Source of the DNA: Flavobacterium quisquiliarum
GTDB taxonomy: Bacteria; Bacteroidota; Bacteroidia; Flavobacteriales; Flavobacteriaceae
DNA: 48,851 nt
Assembly (NCBI RefSeq): GCF_019308285.1
Contig: NZ_WWEM01000023.1
Coordinates: 1 to 48,851 of the forward strand
Reading direction: 5' to 3'
The notes beneath the pieces are model-generated. The model saw only the letters and a list, made by a program, of their open reading frames with translations. It made no database searches and was not told the DNA's origin. Position numbers and translations under genes: made by a program. This document shows positions 19,367 to 27,204 of this stretch, one piece after another (the first letter of the stretch is position 1; each line of letters opens with the position of its first letter).

Positions 19367-19794
19367 CTTCAGGAGATATCATTTTTTAGCACCATCTTCT
19401 TTATTTTTAATAATTTACCGCTCTGGCTATCTTTCCTGTTAACATAGCCAAATTAAATCAAAAGTATTTCAAAATAATATAACTAAATTTACAAAGCTTA
19501 CCTTGATAGGTCTTAAACACAATTCCATGCGAAGTGTTTAAGTACAAAATTTCAAAATTCAAAAAAAAACATTTAGTTGTTTCTTGCACTTTATAATTTT
19601 CATTTTAATAAAAATTATGCGGGTATACCAAACACTTTTAAAAAATTGAACTACACTTTTTTTACTAGGTCCTTAGTAAATAATTTTATAAACCCTTTTA
19701 AACACTACCAATAATAGAAATTAAATGCGGAACCTCTTCATCCGCAACAAATATACCATAACTCATCTAGAATTTATTTTGTAAATAGACATTT
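19367..19794. other. AT-rich region after the AVAST-like genes
   Basis: About 430 bases with no gene. A 9-bp inverted repeat, cttaaacac (19512-19520) and gtgtttaag (19534-19542), could form a hairpin with a 13-base loop, but no T-run follows. This is the right-hand end of the defence island before the dinB scar. Confidence 0.4.
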
Positions 19795-19890
19795 TAAGTT
19801 TTGTGGCAAAATCATGGCACTCCCAATTTTAGGAAACCACAAATCCAGCAAAATAAGGGTTTGCCGTCTTTAGGTTCGAAACTGTATACC
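19795..19890. repeat. GTGGC-type repeat, copy 1 (possible recombination or attachment site)
   Basis: Bases 19795-19818 match 32864-32887 at 23 of 24 positions (core ttttgtggcaaaatc). The resemblance continues loosely to a shared taggt(t)cgaaact element near 19872-19885. The core holds two GTGGC-like units about one helical turn apart, a form that would suit arm-type binding sites of a tyrosine recombinase. It abuts the truncated dinB copy that begins at 19912. Role is inferred only from the repetition and the adjacent truncation. Confidence 0.5.
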
Positions 19891-19911
19891 CACATCAATT
19901 ACACAGTTGTA

Positions 19912-20094
19912 CTCAGCGGACTGGTCAGGGAAACCTATCAGATTGTCCTGTTCAAAGATACTGAAGAAATGCTGTCGCTCTATCAGGCAATGGACAGGAT
20001 GAAAACCCACTACGGATTTGACGCCGTGAGGAGATGCGCATGCGTCTCTTTCAAACCTAACAATAAAGACGAAATTTTAAAACGCAAAAAATAA
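19912..20094 (+). pseudogene. Remnant of a dinB-like gene (last 60 codons)
   Basis: Translation from LSGLVRETYQI to the stop matches the C-terminal 60 residues of the intact dinB-like gene at 36150-37343 at 48 of 60 positions when aligned by hand, and ends with the same DEILKRKK. Upstream of 19912 the reading frame continues for some codons but the similarity stops at once, so the first 330 or so residues are missing, including all catalytic residues. It is therefore a dead fragment. Many differences from the intact copy show that the duplication is old or that the second copy came from a related element. Confidence 0.85.
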
Positions 20095-20097
20095 ATC

Positions 20098-20157
20098 ATG
20101 TTTCTCAACTGCCACGCCTATCATTCCCTGTGCTGCGGCAACATTCGGCTGGATGAT
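20098..20157 (+). pseudogene. Remnant of a dnaE2-like gene (first 20 codons)
   Basis: After the dinB remnant, with the same three-base atc spacer as in the intact pair, a frame starts MFLNCHAYHSLCCGNIRLDD. It matches the start of the intact DnaE2 at 37347 (MYLNCHCFHSLRYGTIPLED) at 12 of 20 positions. Similarity then ends abruptly. The frame runs on to 20301 as unrelated Cys/Leu-rich sequence, which I regard as meaningless. Almost the entire polymerase has been deleted. Confidence 0.8.
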
Positions 20158-20446
20158 TTTCCCTGTCACAAATGTTCTTTTCGAGAGAATTATTGTTTGC
20201 AGCAAAGCAGCTTGATGCAGCAGCTATGCTGCATATCAGTATTTGAAGCATTTACCCGTATGATATTGGATCTGCCTGCTTGTCTGATAGCTATTTTATA
20301 ACTGGAATTCATTATTCTGTAAAGAAAATTGTACCTCTCCGCTATAATTTTGGTAAGAAAGAATTACACGGCCGCAACGATCCTCCCTGCGGGACAATCT
20401 CTTAGCGACAGACGACAGCAAAAAATTAATTTAAAAATATAATGTT

Positions 20447-21016
20447 ATGAAAACAGATACAAAGGAAAATGAGCGTCAGGATGACAAAAATTTCCAAAAT
20501 ACAGCATTAGGCAAGCAGGGACAGCAGAAAACTGCCTCCCCTGACGCCCACCCGTTTACAGAGAATGCCGAACCCGATTATGCAGATGATCTGAGCACGG
20601 AAGAGATCGGCAGCAGTTCCGATCAACAAAAACCTTCAGACGCGGAGCAGCAGAAATTAAAAGTCCGCAATTCAGACGTGCAGGACAGTGATAAAGACAG
20701 TAATCCATACGATTCAGAAAATCTTGATAATGAATCCGACAGCGGATCCAAAGATATAACCGAGAAGGACATTGAAGAGGATCTTATAAATAATGATCCT
20801 TCTGAAGGTTTTGAAACTGACATTGATGCGCCCCAGAGTGATGAAACTCAAAACGGCGGCTTTGAAACCATTGAACCCGATCACGATAATCCCGTAAACA
20901 AGGAATTTGAAATTGGGGAACTTGGCAACGAGGAGCTTAAAGAAGATGAACGCGTCCGAGATGAAACAGATAATGGTGCAGTCCACAATTACAGACCATC
21001 CCAGCGAAAATTTTAA
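20447..21016 (+). CDS. Acidic low-complexity hypothetical protein
   Basis: This 189-residue protein is very rich in Asp, Glu, Asn, Ser and Gln throughout and has no hydrophobic core, signal peptide or membrane segment, so it is probably disordered. It begins MKTDTKENERQDDKNFQNT and ends in a more basic YRPSQRKF. A good intrinsic terminator follows at 21041-21067, which supports a real monocistronic gene. Similar acidic, hydrophilic proteins occur in flavobacterial stress regions and are sometimes likened to desiccation-type hydrophilins. No function is assigned; charge composition is all that can be seen. Confidence 0.7.
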   Translation: MKTDTKENERQDDKNFQNTALGKQGQQKTASPDAHPFTENAEPDYADDLSTEEIGSSSDQQKPSDAEQQKLKVRNSDVQDSDKDSNPYDSENLDNESDSGSKDITEKDIEEDLINNDPSEGFETDIDAPQSDETQNGGFETIEPDHDNPVNKEFEIGELGNEELKEDERVRDETDNGAVHNYRPSQRKF

Positions 21017-21040
21017 TACTCTTATTTTTTTTCCATATAA

Positions 21041-21067
21041 AACCGTTACCAATAACGGTTTTTTTTA
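21041..21067 (+). terminator. Intrinsic terminator after the acidic protein gene
   Basis: Perfect 8-bp stem aaccgtta / taacggtt (21041-21048, 21053-21060) with a 4-base loop, followed directly by a run of T. It ends the transcript of the 20447-21016 gene. Confidence 0.85.
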
Positions 21068-21278
21068 TGTGATTTCCTTTTATAACCGCATCAGACAGCC
21101 GGGTACTCCATCCATTTAATAATCTGCCTATTGCCAATCAGCCTATATTGCTGAATTATCACATACATCCTAGCTGCTTAAAATTATATAACAAAGGGCA
21201 AAAAAAATGTAAGAACAGGATTTTGAGCGTACTTTATTTTTATTGAGTCAAGTACATTTTAAGCTAACCAAAAAACAA

Positions 21279-21440
21279 ATGTTTATGAAAGCACTATTTT
21301 CCAAAGTTGTGATACTATCGGTTTTAATGGCGGCGCTGCACATCAGCTGTGAAGCACTATGCGAAGATGAAAATGATGCCTCGAACCGCAAAGAAAATTA
21401 TATAATCAAAAACGACTCACTTGCTGTTTCAAAAAATTAA
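21279..21440 (+). CDS. Small putative lipoprotein or secreted peptide
   Basis: A 53-residue protein starts at ATG 21279, or at 21285, which gives MKALFSK. It has a typical export signal: basic start, hydrophobic VVILSVLMAAL core, then LHISC, which could be a lipobox with Cys as the lipidated residue. The mature part is short, acidic and polar. An upstream TTG at 21243 is unlikely as the start. It is alone between stress-type genes. The signal sequence is persuasive, the function unknown. Confidence 0.45.
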   Translation: MFMKALFSKVVILSVLMAALHISCEALCEDENDASNRKENYIIKNDSLAVSKN

Positions 21441-21746
21441 TGAATGCAGGAAAGCTTGGCAGCTCTCAGTCGCCTTATAACAGTTTCTGAGTCTGCATTC
21501 TTGTATTGCATCCTTTTAATACGTCCTTTCCCCATCAGGATGCGTGCTACAGTGCGCACAGGAATGACCTTTGCATTTAATTGGCTGACAGTAAAAACAA
21601 TAATAATCTGAAAATAATGTAATTAAACAGATACAGACTGTAATATAGTCCGGCTCTTTCTACCGTAACTTTACTGCTCTTTAAATTACAAGAAAAGAAA
21701 AGACTGCAGATAAAGCAGCATTTATTAACTATCTAATTTTAACATT
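21441..21746. other. Intergenic region, nothing recognised
   Basis: About 300 bases between two small plus-strand genes. No gene, terminator or repeat was recognised; the sequence is not notably structured by eye. Confidence 0.35.
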
Positions 21747-21971
21747 ATGATACCACAAGAAAACTACGATACTTACCGTCAGGACGACAGTCTGTATCAT
21801 ATGGGGGAAGAATCCATCCAGTCCGAAACCATGGAACATACCGATCCTGGCGTGAACCAGCATTATAAAGACGAAAGGTCTGCCGACCACCAGCCTACCG
21901 AACTGGATCATGACGATGCCGACAGAAGAACTTTAGATGAATCTGAGGCAGATGAAGATGATGAGGATTAA
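21747..21971 (+). CDS. Small acidic hydrophilic protein
   Basis: A 74-residue protein, MIPQENYDTYRQDD to SEADEDDED, strongly acidic and His/Asp/Glu-rich with almost no hydrophobic residues. It is followed by an intrinsic terminator at 22008-22043, which supports it being a real gene. Its composition resembles the larger acidic protein at 20447, so both may be disordered stress-related proteins. No domain is recognised. Confidence 0.65.
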   Translation: MIPQENYDTYRQDDSLYHMGEESIQSETMEHTDPGVNQHYKDERSADHQPTELDHDDADRRTLDESEADEDDED

Positions 21972-22007
21972 AGATATTACTTTTTCCGAGGATGACCAAA
22001 GTATATA

Positions 22008-22043
22008 AGCCTGCGTAATGTAATCATCTCGCAGGCTTTTTTA
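22008..22043 (+). terminator. Intrinsic terminator after the small acidic gene
   Basis: Stem agcctgcg (22009-22015 region) pairs with cgcaggct (22030-22037), 14-base loop, followed by a T-run. It ends the plus-strand gene and lies just before the convergent catalase gene. Confidence 0.8.
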
Positions 22044-22067
22044 ATCTATTATTTTACAGGGCGGCAA

Positions 22068-23168
22068 TTAATCTGGCAGCTGGTCAATGCTGACTGGTTC
22101 TATCCTTGCCTTAGCATTCATATGGTGCCTGTAGCGGCTTGAAGTTTCATAGGCCAGTTGTCTCACTCGCATAATATTGCCCAGCGGACGGTGATCAGCC
22201 AGACTGTGAAACGGATTAAAACTCAACGTGTCGTCTGCATACACACGGCGCTCGGGACTGAAAGTTTGCTGCGGATGAAAAGTAATTTTACCAACAGGCT
22301 GATAAGGACTCTGGTCCTCGGGCCACTGCACGGATCCGTCTTCCACGGGCATGATTTCCAAATCGGTGCAGAGCTGTGCGCCGATTTCATATTCCGCTGT
22401 AGCAGACTGGAAAAAATCAGCAACAATTTTTGTTAAAAAAGCGTGCTCATCTGCGTCGATAATATCCTTATCAATTTTCTTCCCCGCTAATTCCTTTACA
22501 TTATCCGAAAGCGGCTTAACATTTATTTTGGCCACATAATCCCCAAAACGCAGTGCTGCCATACTGAAATAAGTATCCCCAAGGATATGCGGTCCCGGTG
22601 CGCTCAATTGATTGGTATCATCAGCAAGACCTACTGCGGCAAGTACATTCTGCACCCCGACAGCGGCCTTCTGCGCGATTTCCTGAAAGAGCTCCCCGCT
22701 GTCGGCCTGCTTTTCCAGCCCCTCCTGCATCTTGAGGTATTCCTTTATCGTTCCGGTTGGAATGACAGGATAATTTACCATAAGGAAGTCCTGGGTCACG
22801 GCGTCTGAGAGTTCTGGCAGCAGCTTTTCTCCTTCCACTCCGATTACTTTTATGGCCATACCCCTGAATGCTGACATTTTATCGGGTACGATGGAGCCCT
22901 GCGCCGTTGATAAGCGCACAATTACTGGATAGGTTCTGGCCTTGGCAAACAACCCCTGTGCCAGATGTTCGGGCAGGTTATCATATACCTTAAGCTCGCC
23001 TTTCAATACAGCATGGCTTTTGGCATGCGCATCGCGTATGGCATGTCGGTATTTCTCGTACATCAGGCGGTTAACCCTTGCCATCGAATCTATAATTTTC
23101 TGGCTGATCTCCTGTTCGTCGGGCTGTATAACTTCGATCGAATCACTGTAAGGAATATACTCTATCAT
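22068..23168 (-). CDS. Catalase-family heme protein
   Basis: This 366-residue protein belongs to the short catalase-like family (SrpA type). Visible marks are a conserved histidine in AKSHAVLKGELKV (distal heme side), the RLSTAQGSIVPDKMSAFRGMAIKV segment corresponding to the catalase RFSTxxGxxGxxDxxRxPRGFAxKF block, and a C-terminal RQLAYETSSRYRHH segment that would hold the proximal tyrosine. It lacks the first long N-terminal arm of classical catalases. The role is hydrogen or organic peroxide removal; some members are peroxidases rather than catalases. It is the last gene of a three-gene minus-strand operon, 29 bases after the beta-propeller gene. No signal peptide, so it is cytoplasmic. 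Confidence 0.88.
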   Translation of the reverse strand: MIEYIPYSDSIEVIQPDEQEISQKIIDSMARVNRLMYEKYRHAIRDAHAKSHAVLKGELKVYDNLPEHLAQGLFAKARTYPVIVRLSTAQGSIVPDKMSAFRGMAIKVIGVEGEKLLPELSDAVTQDFLMVNYPVIPTGTIKEYLKMQEGLEKQADSGELFQEIAQKAAVGVQNVLAAVGLADDTNQLSAPGPHILGDTYFSMAALRFGDYVAKINVKPLSDNVKELAGKKIDKDIIDADEHAFLTKIVADFFQSATAEYEIGAQLCTDLEIMPVEDGSVQWPEDQSPYQPVGKITFHPQQTFSPERRVYADDTLSFNPFHSLADHRPLGNIMRVRQLAYETSSRYRHHMNAKARIEPVSIDQLPD

Positions 23169-23197
23169 GTATGGTATGTTATTGTTTTTTTAATCTT

Positions 23198-24157
23198 TTA
23201 TTTTTTTACAGGAGCAAACACGGCCTGCTGCAGGGAAAACTTTTTTGATGGTACGTTATTACCTTCAGTAAGTTCGCTGAAATTCGCATTCATGATCCAG
23301 GTTTCACTGCCCGAAACAGCCGCAGTAGAAGGAAAGGCAAAACGGTCTTCTACAGAAGTGGATTCCGAAACCTCTGCCGTAGTCCAATTATCGATGCTTT
23401 TAATCTTGAATATTTTGTTTACTCCTCCATTCTGCACTAGTGTCAAAGTGGAATTGTCATTTAAAAGCATACCGTCTGCGCTTGGAAAGAACTGCTCTAT
23501 TTTTACCTTTGTCCCGCTATTGGGATTTGAAATCGGCAATTTTATAAGTGCTCCTTTCCCATTGTTTGCTACCAGCAGAAAACCTTCCGGATGATAAACA
23601 ATTCCATTGGGTCCGACTCCTGCTGTTTTAAGCAGTTCGTTTGTGCTGAATACTGACGCTGTTCCTTTTGCATCCACTTTATACACAGCGTATGCATAAC
23701 TATCCGTGATATAAGCATTCCCTTCTTTGTCAAAAGCCAGGTCATTAGGAAAATGTTCTCCAGCAATAAACCCGCCCAGATCAATATCATTTAATTTCTT
23801 ACCTGTTTTAAGGTCAAGGATAAGAAGCCTTGCCATTTTCTTTTTGGTATCAGGCGTGCTGAATTTGCTATAGTTGGCATCGCCTGCACAGACAAAAAGC
23901 CTTTTTCCGTCGGGATGCACCTTCAGCCCGTAGGTTGATTTAAGGGTTTTATCGGCATAAAATTCCGAATACCTGCCCTCTTTGGTAACTTTTCCAACGG
24001 TACCCAATCTTGCCGAGGATACATAAAACACATTGGCAGCCTTATCGAAAGCCACTCCCTCGGGATAACTTTCAGGCGCTTCAAATTCAATGCGTTTTGT
24101 TGGCTGCTGAGCCCACGTTAACTGGGCTGCTAACAGTAGTATAATATATTTTTTCAT
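23198..24157 (-). CDS. Secreted SMP-30/gluconolactonase-like beta-propeller protein
   Basis: A 319-residue protein with an N-terminal signal peptide (MKKYIILLLAAQLTWAQ). The body has repeated beta-propeller blades of the type FPNDLAFDKEGNAYITDS and GPNGIVYHPEGFLLVANN, as in SMP-30/gluconolactonase/NHL-like proteins. It would act in the periplasm or outside, perhaps as a lactonase on sugar lactones. It lies 2 bases after the PQQ-type sugar dehydrogenase gene, whose product would be a lactone, so a two-step periplasmic sugar oxidation is plausible. The fold is clear; the substrate is inferred from the neighbour only. Confidence 0.75.
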   Translation of the reverse strand: MKKYIILLLAAQLTWAQQPTKRIEFEAPESYPEGVAFDKAANVFYVSSARLGTVGKVTKEGRYSEFYADKTLKSTYGLKVHPDGKRLFVCAGDANYSKFSTPDTKKKMARLLILDLKTGKKLNDIDLGGFIAGEHFPNDLAFDKEGNAYITDSYAYAVYKVDAKGTASVFSTNELLKTAGVGPNGIVYHPEGFLLVANNGKGALIKLPISNPNSGTKVKIEQFFPSADGMLLNDNSTLTLVQNGGVNKIFKIKSIDNWTTAEVSESTSVEDRFAFPSTAAVSGSETWIMNANFSELTEGNNVPSKKFSLQQAVFAPVKK

Positions 24158-24159
24158 CT

Positions 24160-25326
24160 TTATTTTTGTTTGAGTGCATAAATAATACCATTTGCATCAT
24201 CTGATATATAAACCACATCAGAACCGATCGCCAGTCCTGCGGGTCTGCCGAACCGTTCGCTGCCGATTAAAAATCCCGTTAAGAAATCTTCAGACCCTGT
24301 GGGATTGCCCTTGCTGTCAAATTTGATGCGTTCCACTTTGTAACCGCTCGGATTTTGTCTGTTCCATGAGCCGTGCCAGCACACCAGTGCATCTCCTTTA
24401 TTTTTACCGCTGTCGAAAAATGCAAAAGCAATAGGGGCGCTGTGCGCCGGGAAATCCAGTATAGATGCCTGAGTAGGTTTGACCCAGCCCTCCTTGGTAT
24501 TGCCCACAGGGTCTTCCCTGCTCTGATCCACTTCCTTCTTGCCGTAGGCGAAAGGAAATCCGTAATTGCCTCCCATAATAATCTTATTTAATTCTTCGGG
24601 AGGCCAGTCGTCTCCTTTAGTGTCTCCGCCATTGTCCACACCCCACATTTCTTTGGTCTGAGGCTGCCAGTCAAAACCGATGGTATTTCGAAGCCCTGAC
24701 GCATAAAGCGTTCTTTTCCAAGTCTGCGGGTCCACCTGCAGCATGGCGGCAGTTTCCTTATCGCTTTCCTTACAGTCGTTGCAGACGCTTCCCACTGAGA
24801 TATACAATTTGCCGTCAGGCCCGAAATCCATCGTGCGGTTCGCATGCTGCCCGCCGCTCGGCAGATCTTTAATCAGCGTATCGGCGGCCTTGCCCAAAGT
24901 TCCATCAGCATTTAATGCATATCTAAGTACTTTGTTGTTATTGCACAGGTACATAAAATCATCTTTGGCCGTAATGCCGTGTACTCCTGGAAAATCAGCT
25001 ACACGTGTCATATCGTCAAACCTGCCGTCGTTGTTGGTATCGGTCAGCATCAGCACATCTCCCGCATCGCGTCTTGTAACATAGAGCTGGCCTTTTTTGC
25101 CGATATACAGCATCCTTGGTTTTCCAAGTCCCATCGCGGCAGGGGTCGCCTGCCAGCCATTTGCCGTTTTAAGGCCCGATGCGAGTGAGGAACTGTACTC
25201 AAGATGGGTAGGGAAATTGGTAATGGTCACTTTCTTGGTATCTTCTTTAGGAGGTATGCCTTTCTGGCCGTAGGAAAGCAGCCCCATCACACATAGAAAT
25301 GCAGTAAACTGGTATTTCGTTTTCAT
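24160..25326 (-). CDS. PQQ-dependent sugar dehydrogenase (glucose/sorbosone dehydrogenase family)
   Basis: The 388-residue exported protein (signal MKTKYQFTAFLCVMGLLSYG) has the soluble glucose/L-sorbosone dehydrogenase beta-propeller. Conserved segments include GQHANRTMDFGPDGKLYISVG, SGLRNTIGFDWQP and a Trp/His segment WHGSWNR, with a final GRPAGLAIGSDVVYISDD blade. Members oxidise sugars at the cell surface using PQQ. It is first of the three-gene minus-strand operon with the SMP-30-like and catalase genes. A paired CNDC cysteine motif within the propeller is also typical for the sorbosone dehydrogenase group. No PQQ synthesis genes are in the window. Confidence 0.85.
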   Translation of the reverse strand: MKTKYQFTAFLCVMGLLSYGQKGIPPKEDTKKVTITNFPTHLEYSSSLASGLKTANGWQATPAAMGLGKPRMLYIGKKGQLYVTRRDAGDVLMLTDTNNDGRFDDMTRVADFPGVHGITAKDDFMYLCNNNKVLRYALNADGTLGKAADTLIKDLPSGGQHANRTMDFGPDGKLYISVGSVCNDCKESDKETAAMLQVDPQTWKRTLYASGLRNTIGFDWQPQTKEMWGVDNGGDTKGDDWPPEELNKIIMGGNYGFPFAYGKKEVDQSREDPVGNTKEGWVKPTQASILDFPAHSAPIAFAFFDSGKNKGDALVCWHGSWNRQNPSGYKVERIKFDSKGNPTGSEDFLTGFLIGSERFGRPAGLAIGSDVVYISDDANGIIYALKQK

Positions 25327-25593
25327 ATAGCGTAAATTAATTAGTTATCAATAGCTGCTCAAATACTTTAAAATGAGAATATTAGTCTTGATTTGCATAT
25401 CCAAAAGTATTACCAATAAATAGTAATCAATTACAAGATATGCTCTAATACTTATAGGATTTACAGCAGATGGGAAAATTCAAGTAGGATTGGAATGGGT
25501 AAAATGGGTCTGGCAGGCAGAATTGAGTTCTCAGCGGCAGTACTAGATAGTGAGACAGGACGAAAATTTTTATAAACTAAATTTCCTCGTCGG

Positions 25594-25827
25594 TTATTGG
25601 ATGTATTTAATCTTTGATTTAGCAAATTCGTCCAAAATCAGCTGTACAGATCTTTCTACATCTTTTGCGATAAGGGAAGATTCCAAAAGGTAATTGTCGA
25701 CGTAATCAAAGACAGTCTTTTCTGTTTCGTCCAACTTTCTGATCGGATCTTCCTGATTGGACGAAGCAAAAGTACTTTCGAGATGTATTTTCAAATCGTT
25801 TTCAAATTTCTCTAATAAATCTTTCAT
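25594..25827 (-). CDS. Small hypothetical helical protein
   Basis: A 77-residue, soluble and mainly helical protein, MKDLLEKFENDLKIHLEST to AKSKIKYIQ. Charged residues repeat in heptad-like fashion, so a coiled coil is possible. No domain is recognised. It stands alone on the minus strand between the sugar dehydrogenase operon and the ferritin-like gene. Codon use is ordinary. I think it is real but cannot assign a function. Confidence 0.6.
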   Translation of the reverse strand: MKDLLEKFENDLKIHLESTFASSNQEDPIRKLDETEKTVFDYVDNYLLESSLIAKDVERSVQLILDEFAKSKIKYIQ

Positions 25828-26096
25828 TTATTCTTGTAATTTTTAAATGTTGCATAATAAAAATAAATATAATATCATATATGAAAAAAAACAGTACTCC
25901 AAAACTTGCATCAGCTGGACATCTCTTATAAGTTCTTAATACAAATAATATAAGCTGACTGCAGGCCTGACCTGTAAATTTCACCTTCCTTTCGATGAGC
26001 TGTAGATTATATAACCTGCGAGGTACTGTATTTGTATTTATTAACCGGATTACAATACCTGATCTGAACTTTAGGTAATCTGCATACTAGTAACGC
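25828..26096. other. Intergenic region, nothing recognised
   Basis: About 270 bases upstream of the small helical protein gene. A 60-codon minus-strand frame here is Phe/Ile-rich without support. No terminator or repeat besides the one at 26101-26129. Confidence 0.35.
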
Positions 26097-26100
26097 TTAT

Positions 26101-26129
26101 AAAAAAGGCCCGTACTCACAGTACAGGCC
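26101..26129 (-). terminator. Intrinsic terminator of the ferritin-like gene
   Basis: Read on the minus strand, a ggcc-x-gtact stem (26107-26116 with 26120-26129, one mismatch) with a 3-base loop is followed by six T. It lies just after the stop of the 26152-26790 gene. Confidence 0.85.
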
Positions 26130-26151
26130 AACTTTTATATTATTCCTAGGC

Positions 26152-26790
26152 CTAATCTTCCTCGTTTGCATCAAAATTAATGGTATTATAGGCTGCCTCG
26201 GTAAGCAGTGTATCTGCTTCTTTTTCCTCCGCCAATGTTTTCTCCAGCAGCAGTACCGCATCATCTTCGCCAAGTGTAGTAGCAAAAGCTGCCAATGTAC
26301 CGTATGTTGCAATCTCGTAATGCTCAATTTTCTGAGATGCTGCTATGATTCCTGCGTCACGAACAGGTCCTGCTTCGGTTTCTTCCATAATGCTTTCTCC
26401 TTCCTTGATAAGTCCTTCCATTGCGTCGCATTTCTTGGCCGCAGCCTTCTCGCCAATTAAAGAAAAAACCTGCTCCAGTCTTTTAACCTGTTCTTCTGTA
26501 ACGCTAAGATGATCGTTGATAGCAGTTATCAGGTTCTCGGAAGTCGCATTCTTAGCCATCTTTGGCAAAGCCTTAGTCAGGGCTTTTTCTGCCCAGTAAA
26601 TATCTTTCAATGAATCTACAAATAGTTCTCTTAGTCCATCGGCAGCAGTCGATTTTGCTTTTACTTTTCCGTCTGTGCTCTTAGATGCAGTTTTTGCAGT
26701 ATTTCTTGATGCAGTATTTCTTGATGCAGTACTTTTGGATGCCGTACTTTTTGCTTTATCCGCCGTAGTTTTTTTTGCTGTAGTTGCCAT
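26152..26790 (-). CDS. YciF/YciE-type ferritin-like protein (DUF892) with histone-like N-terminal tail
   Basis: This 212-residue protein has two parts. Residues 1-55 are almost only Lys, Ala, Ser, Thr, Arg and Asn, with internal repeats such as TASRNTASRNTA, similar to bacterial histone H1-like tails. Residues 56-205 are the DUF892/YciF ferritin-like four-helix bundle: LRELFVDSLKDIYWAEKAL, then HLSVTEEQVKRLEQVFSLIGE, KIEHYEIATYGTLAAFA and LLEKTLAEEKEADTLL, with Glu/His residues suitable for a diiron site. The family is induced by osmotic and general stress. Inference: the basic tail may tie the protein to DNA, in the manner of Dps. A good terminator follows. Monocistronic. Confidence 0.9.
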   Translation of the reverse strand: MATTAKKTTADKAKSTASKSTASRNTASRNTAKTASKSTDGKVKAKSTAADGLRELFVDSLKDIYWAEKALTKALPKMAKNATSENLITAINDHLSVTEEQVKRLEQVFSLIGEKAAAKKCDAMEGLIKEGESIMEETEAGPVRDAGIIAASQKIEHYEIATYGTLAAFATTLGEDDAVLLLEKTLAEEKEADTLLTEAAYNTINFDANEED

Positions 26791-26814
26791 AATTTTTTAA
26801 TTTAATATTATATC

Positions 26815-26822
26815 CAAATGTA
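26815..26822 (-). promoter_or_regulatory. Possible -7 element upstream of the ferritin-like gene
   Basis: On the minus strand the sequence TACATTTG fits the Bacteroidota -7 consensus TAnnTTTG and lies 25 bases before the start at 26790. No well-spaced -33 TTG was found, so support is weak. Confidence 0.35.
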
Positions 26823-27140
26823 CAAAGCCATCAACAGAGAGCCTTACATAATGATCCGTTATATCTTACAGTATTCAAACCTCATAGCAATATAGATCAG
26901 CAGGTTACAGACGCGAACTAATACATCGGAAACAAAAGCTGCCAATAATTATTCGAACCTATTACACTTAAAAAACACTAAAGGCTGCTAGTATTTTGAA
27001 GAACCAGTTTACTTGAAACCGCCGTCGCGCTTACTATGTGTGAGAAAAACTATAAGAAGCATAAAATGTGGCAGCAAGCACCATGGATGCACGATTTTTT
27101 TAAACGTTTAAATTCCAAAAGATAGAAGGATTGTGCACAC
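26823..27140. other. Intergenic region, no gene seen
   Basis: About 320 bases between the ferritin-like gene and the terminator of the lipoprotein gene. A palindromic patch aaacgttt is present near 27102, but nothing else was recognised. Confidence 0.35.
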
Positions 27141-27144
27141 AAAA

Positions 27145-27173
27145 AAACCTGCATCCAAACAGGATGCAGGTTT
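27145..27173 (-). terminator. Intrinsic terminator of the lipoprotein gene
   Basis: A perfect 12-bp stem, aaacctgcatcc (27145-27156) with ggatgcaggttt (27162-27173), 5-base loop. On the minus strand it runs into a T-run (27141-27147). It ends the 27205-27492 gene. Confidence 0.9.
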
Positions 27174-27204
27174 AAATAGAAATATAAATAATCAACCTTG
27201 GCAG

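Noticed and set aside
19868..19890. tRNA T-arm-like sequence ggttcgaaac
   Set aside because: Flanking bases do not form a T-stem and no acceptor or anticodon arms are present.
20098..20301. 67-codon frame as a functional small gene
   Set aside because: Its first 20 codons are a dnaE2 start fragment and the rest is Cys/Leu-rich noise without ribosomal or structural support.
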